From NCBI GenBank assembly GCA_958510875.1, contig OY294068.1:160430388-160494387 (forward strand): a stretch of DNA of 64,000 nt. Reading direction: 5' to 3'. A model generated the notes under the pieces. The model had not been told where the DNA came from and made no database searches. It saw only the letters and a program-made list of their open reading frames with translations. Shown in pieces: positions 60,735-64,000 of the stretch. Made by a program: the position numbers and the translations under genes. Positions within the stretch are counted from its first letter, which is position 1, and every line of letters starts with the position of its first letter. The DNA is from Endomychus coccineus. Lineage: Eukaryota > Arthropoda > Insecta > Coleoptera > Endomychidae.

Positions 60735-62358
60735 GATTCATTTCGTACTGTTTGGATTTTGTAAATGCATTTTTCATTCAATCCGGACCAATAGAAGAAA
60801 CACAAAGACCTTTAGCGAATTTGAAACTTAAAAATTCCACCAATAAAAGCATTTTCTTAAAGCCAACAGTTGCAAATGAAGTTTATAATATTATCATGAT
60901 GCTCAAAAATTCTTCAACCATTGGAGAGGATGAGATTCCCATGAATGTCCTGAAAAAAGTAGCACACATCATAGCAGAACCTATAAGCTTTATAATTAAC
61001 TTAACCTTTACAACTGGGATATTTCCAGAAAAATTAAAAACTGCTAAGATCAAGCCAGTTTTCAAAAAAGGCTCAATATGTGATATAGACAATTATCGTC
61101 CAATTGCAATACTCTCAAATCTGAGCAAAATCTTTGAGAAAGCTATACATGGAAGATTTATCAATTTCATTGAAAATGAGTCTCTTCTCTCCGACTCCCA
61201 AAACGGATTTAGAAAGCGGAGAACTACCACTAGGGCAATATATGTAGCTCTTGGCGAAATCATAAATTTTCCTAACAACAGAAAACATACATTGGCAATG
61301 TGCATTATTGTGCATAGATCTATCCAAGGCTTTCGATTGCGTAAACCATGACATATTAATTACTAAAATGGAGCAGTATGGTTTCAGGGGTGTATCTCTG
61401 CAACTAATAAAATCTTATCTTAGCAATAGAAATCAATATGTAACAGAAATAAATGATCTTGGCCAAAACGTAAGTTCCAGCAAAATTATAAATACTAAAG
61501 GTGTACCGCAAGGTTAGATCCTGGGGCCCTTATTATTTCTGCTGTATATAAACGATTTACCCGAAATAATAGCTTATATCCTTGTTCAGTTCGCGGATGA
61601 TACATCCTTGATATTTGGTGAAGATACAGACAAAGAGCTTGAAGACAAAATCCTAGAATCACTGAAACTGGTTCAAAGCTGGTTTACTGAGAATAAATTA
61701 AAAATGAACGTAAATAAAACGCAGCTAATTGAATTTTCCCATAAGCATACACAAAATCATCTTAATATTATTATAAATGACACTACTTTGACGCCAGTTA
61801 ATAGTGTCAAATTCCTAGGGGTAGTAATTGATTCAAGGTTAAACTGGCATCATCACATTGATGTTTTAGCAGGAAACCTCTACAAATTCTGCTATGCTAT
61901 TAGAGTACTAAGACTTACGGTGACTTAGCAACATGTTTTACTGTCTATCATAGCCATGTAGAATCCCGAATTCGCTACGGTATTATTTTCTGGGGTAATT
62001 CGACTAACGTGTCAAGAATCTTCATTCTCCAAAAGCTATGCCTCAGAAATATCCTTGACTTAAAAAATCGTGAAAGTTGTAAAAGACACTTTATCTCGCG
62101 AAACATACTTACACTAACAAGTTTATATATATTGGAGTGTGTAAAGTTCGTAGCACAAAATAAAGATCTATTTGAAGACCAGATAGCTGATCATAAACAT
62201 AATACTAGATCTAAGAATAATCTTACAGTGGATAAATTAAACTTTACCTACCTTCAGAAAAATGTGAAACAAACTTCTGTGTACTTATCTGACATGTCCT
62301 ACGCCAATCGGCAAATTTTAGGAACTAATAAAATTATTATTATTATTATTATTATTAT
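60735..62358 (+). pseudogene. LINE ORF2 pseudogene with (ATT)n tail
   Basis: The longest readable LINE here. The frame at 60752-61351 gives LKPTVANEVYNIIMMLKNSS, GIFPEKLKTAKIKPVFKKG and DNYRPIAILSNLSKIFEKAI, QNGFRK. The next frame gives [20 protein letters not shown] (box A with catalytic Asp), [13 protein letters not shown], then GVPQG followed by a stop, ILGPLLFLLYINDLPE, and an intact FADDTSLIF catalytic pair. Further on: WFTENKLKMNVNKTQLIEFS, VKFLGVVIDSRLNWHHHIDV and a C-terminal thumb region (62009-62330). The endonuclease half is missing (5' truncation). Three frameshifts and a stop make it dead. The 3' end is an (ATT)n run at 62334-62358. Its linker and box order provided the template for reading the 353-bp array. 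Confidence 0.9.
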
Positions 62359-63221
62359 ACATGACTTCTTCGTCTTACTCGTTACATTGCTCATGTGAGA
62401 CTTAAACAGCTGTCCGAAACTGATTGACGTGATGTCACTATTAGACCTGGAGAACCTTAACTTTTTCTACAAAACATGTGTTAAGTAAAATGGATAAAGC
62501 ACAAATTTACAATATATTAACAATATATAATAAATGTTTATGTAAGTTTAAAATTGTCTTATTCATCGATCATAGATTGAAAGTTCTTAGGGCTGCGACA
62601 AAAACCATGATTTACGATTGCAAAATTCAAAATTAGCCTTACCAATACTCATTAATACTTACTCATTAATACTTACAGTAGGTATCTAATTTATAGGATA
62701 TTTTATATTGATTGACCATATAATTTCTCAAACATATCCGGGCTTTCTCAATATCTAACAATAATTGTATGAGAAATATATACACATACAACTGATGAAA
62801 TACAAGTTTACAAAAAATGCTAAATTTGATACGGTTTTCACGCTGAATTTTCTAGTTTTTTTGGTAGAATTCATCCTCTACAATTCTGATATCATTTTTG
62901 CCTATGTTGCATGATTTTAGCGGCAGAGAAAAAGTTGTACGAAGACTGCAATGTGGTTTCTTGATATAACCAGAAGGCTTTTGTTTATGAAGAATTTATA
63001 TCAATCTGGGAAGCGATAAGAAGTCTCTGTGTTTCATAATTACGAAAACTACTACCACTTTCTTGAACTTGATGTATATCAGATTGGTTAACTACATAAC
63101 AATGCCACTATTTTTTGGCTCAAAAGATGCGAAAAAGTTCTTTTATAAAAGCGTCCGACTTTATGGTACATTCATACAAAACGCATGTAAAGTACCGGGA
63201 TATCAAAAATTATCTTGGTCA
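62359..63221. other. No recognisable feature
   Basis: AT-rich DNA between the LINE tail and the TIR element; an open frame beginning at 63063 is short and unassigned. Confidence 0.3.
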
Positions 63222-64000
63222 AGGGTGGTTGTGGAATCTAAAACGTGTATCTTTACTTTACGTTTGAAATAATTATGTCAGAATTAATTTGAAGTTTCTA
63301 AAAGTGCGAAATTTCGCAATTTTATACGAATATTGTAACACTCAGAAGTCTTCAGCGCTTTGGACTTTGGCATATCGGAATTAGAAGGTTCGAATTATCT
63401 AAAAACATAATTGCATGAACGCCAGATGTCCTATGTAATTAGCTACGAACGAAATCATTTTGACATATGCCTCGAGGAGCTCGCTGCGCGTAAGTTAGAG
63501 TTTATACATTTTACCTCGGTCTTGTTAATTTGGGGCCGTTTCGTGTCCTGTGCGAGCGGCGCCAGTTGTAATAAAGTGTTTTCGGCTATGGGCCGCTAGC
63601 TTTCACACGCTTCTTGTATATTTTAGTCACGAGAAAATTCCCTTTGGTACGTCGCACGTTAGACGAGCGTAGCTGAGATCTGAGAATAGCTCAAACTGTT
63701 TTAATTAAATTTTCCTATTTGATGGACATTTATCGAAAAAAGAAGGGCCGTCGGGCACGGTCCGATACTAAATCTAACTACATGGAGCGGAAACAGTCTT
63801 TGACCCGGATTGTGGCTATCACGACCTCTGAAAAGGTTCAAAGTTCACATAATTATTTCATAATTTGTAGTTCATTATTGTTTTACAACTGAAATAAATA
63901 GGTATGAAATTTGTAGGTTATTGATGATGTCAGTGTGACAGTGACATAATTATCTCAAACTTAAAGTAAAGACACACGTTTTAGATTCCACAACCACCCT
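63222..64000. mobile_element. DNA element with long terminal inverted repeats, reaching the window end
   Basis: The left end starts AGGGTGGTTGTGGAATCTAA; the last bases of the window are its reverse complement, and the match extends about 60 bp (to TAATTATGTCA) with few mismatches. The interior (63290-63850) is repeat X, also found inverted at 1024-1612. Non-coding, so a non-autonomous element. The right flank and any target duplication lie outside the window. Confidence 0.75.

Overview
The window is nuclear DNA of an insect. It is AT-rich, has GT-AG introns, and carries two recognisable animal genes in a landscape dominated by transposon remains. The order is not certain; the transposon families (insect DDE transposases with a WIGRxGP motif, PIF/Harbinger, pogo/Tigger, several non-LTR retrotransposons) fit a beetle or hemipteran best. 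There is no bacterial sequence, CRISPR array, or convincing tRNA or rRNA gene.

Region 1 (1-12.9 kb) is the 3' part of a LIM-only gene (Beadex/LMO type, + strand). Two exons encode LIM domain 2 (2098-2223, 2279-2420), and a likely terminal exon lies 9.6 kb downstream (12038-12238). The intron between them is packed with degraded LINEs, Tc1-like and other DDE transposase fragments, a tandem duplication, and a cluster of hammerhead-like motifs. Region 2 (12.9-24 kb) holds a complete but decayed pogo/Tigger-like element with TA target duplications (12927-15409), a 641-bp MITE, another DDE transposase relic, an 856-bp PIF/Harbinger-type element encoding only a MADF protein, and two 223-bp fold-back MITEs beside a ~300-bp duplicated segment.

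Region 3 (24.3-30.6 kb) is a complete three-exon calumenin gene (CREC family, 321 codons, signal peptide, EF-hands, C-terminal HDEF). A 2.07-kb long-inverted-repeat element sits in its second intron and a 1.33-kb fold-back element lies just past its stop codon. Region 4 (30.6-36 kb) is AT-rich and mostly unassigned, with an (AT)n tract and a DDE transposase relic.

Region 5 (36.0-58.5 kb) is the most striking part. A 21,533-bp tandem array of exactly 61 copies of a 353-bp unit sits inside one non-LTR retrotransposon copy. The unit is built from that retrotransposon: its ORF2 linker fused, across an internal deletion of the reverse-transcriptase core, to the SYL...GVPxG segment. The LINE reads on beyond the last unit. 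Region 6 (58.5-64 kb) has a second MADF-bearing Harbinger-type element (869 bp), a related LINE pseudogene with an (ATT)n tail, and a TIR element reaching the window end.

Three 20-38-bp palindromes, each flanked by 8-10-bp direct repeats and each with CA...TG ends, form a possible class of minimal insertions. One has a paralogous empty site within the window. The two host genes have no evident functional link; the rest is best read as nested transposon activity and satellite birth from a LINE.
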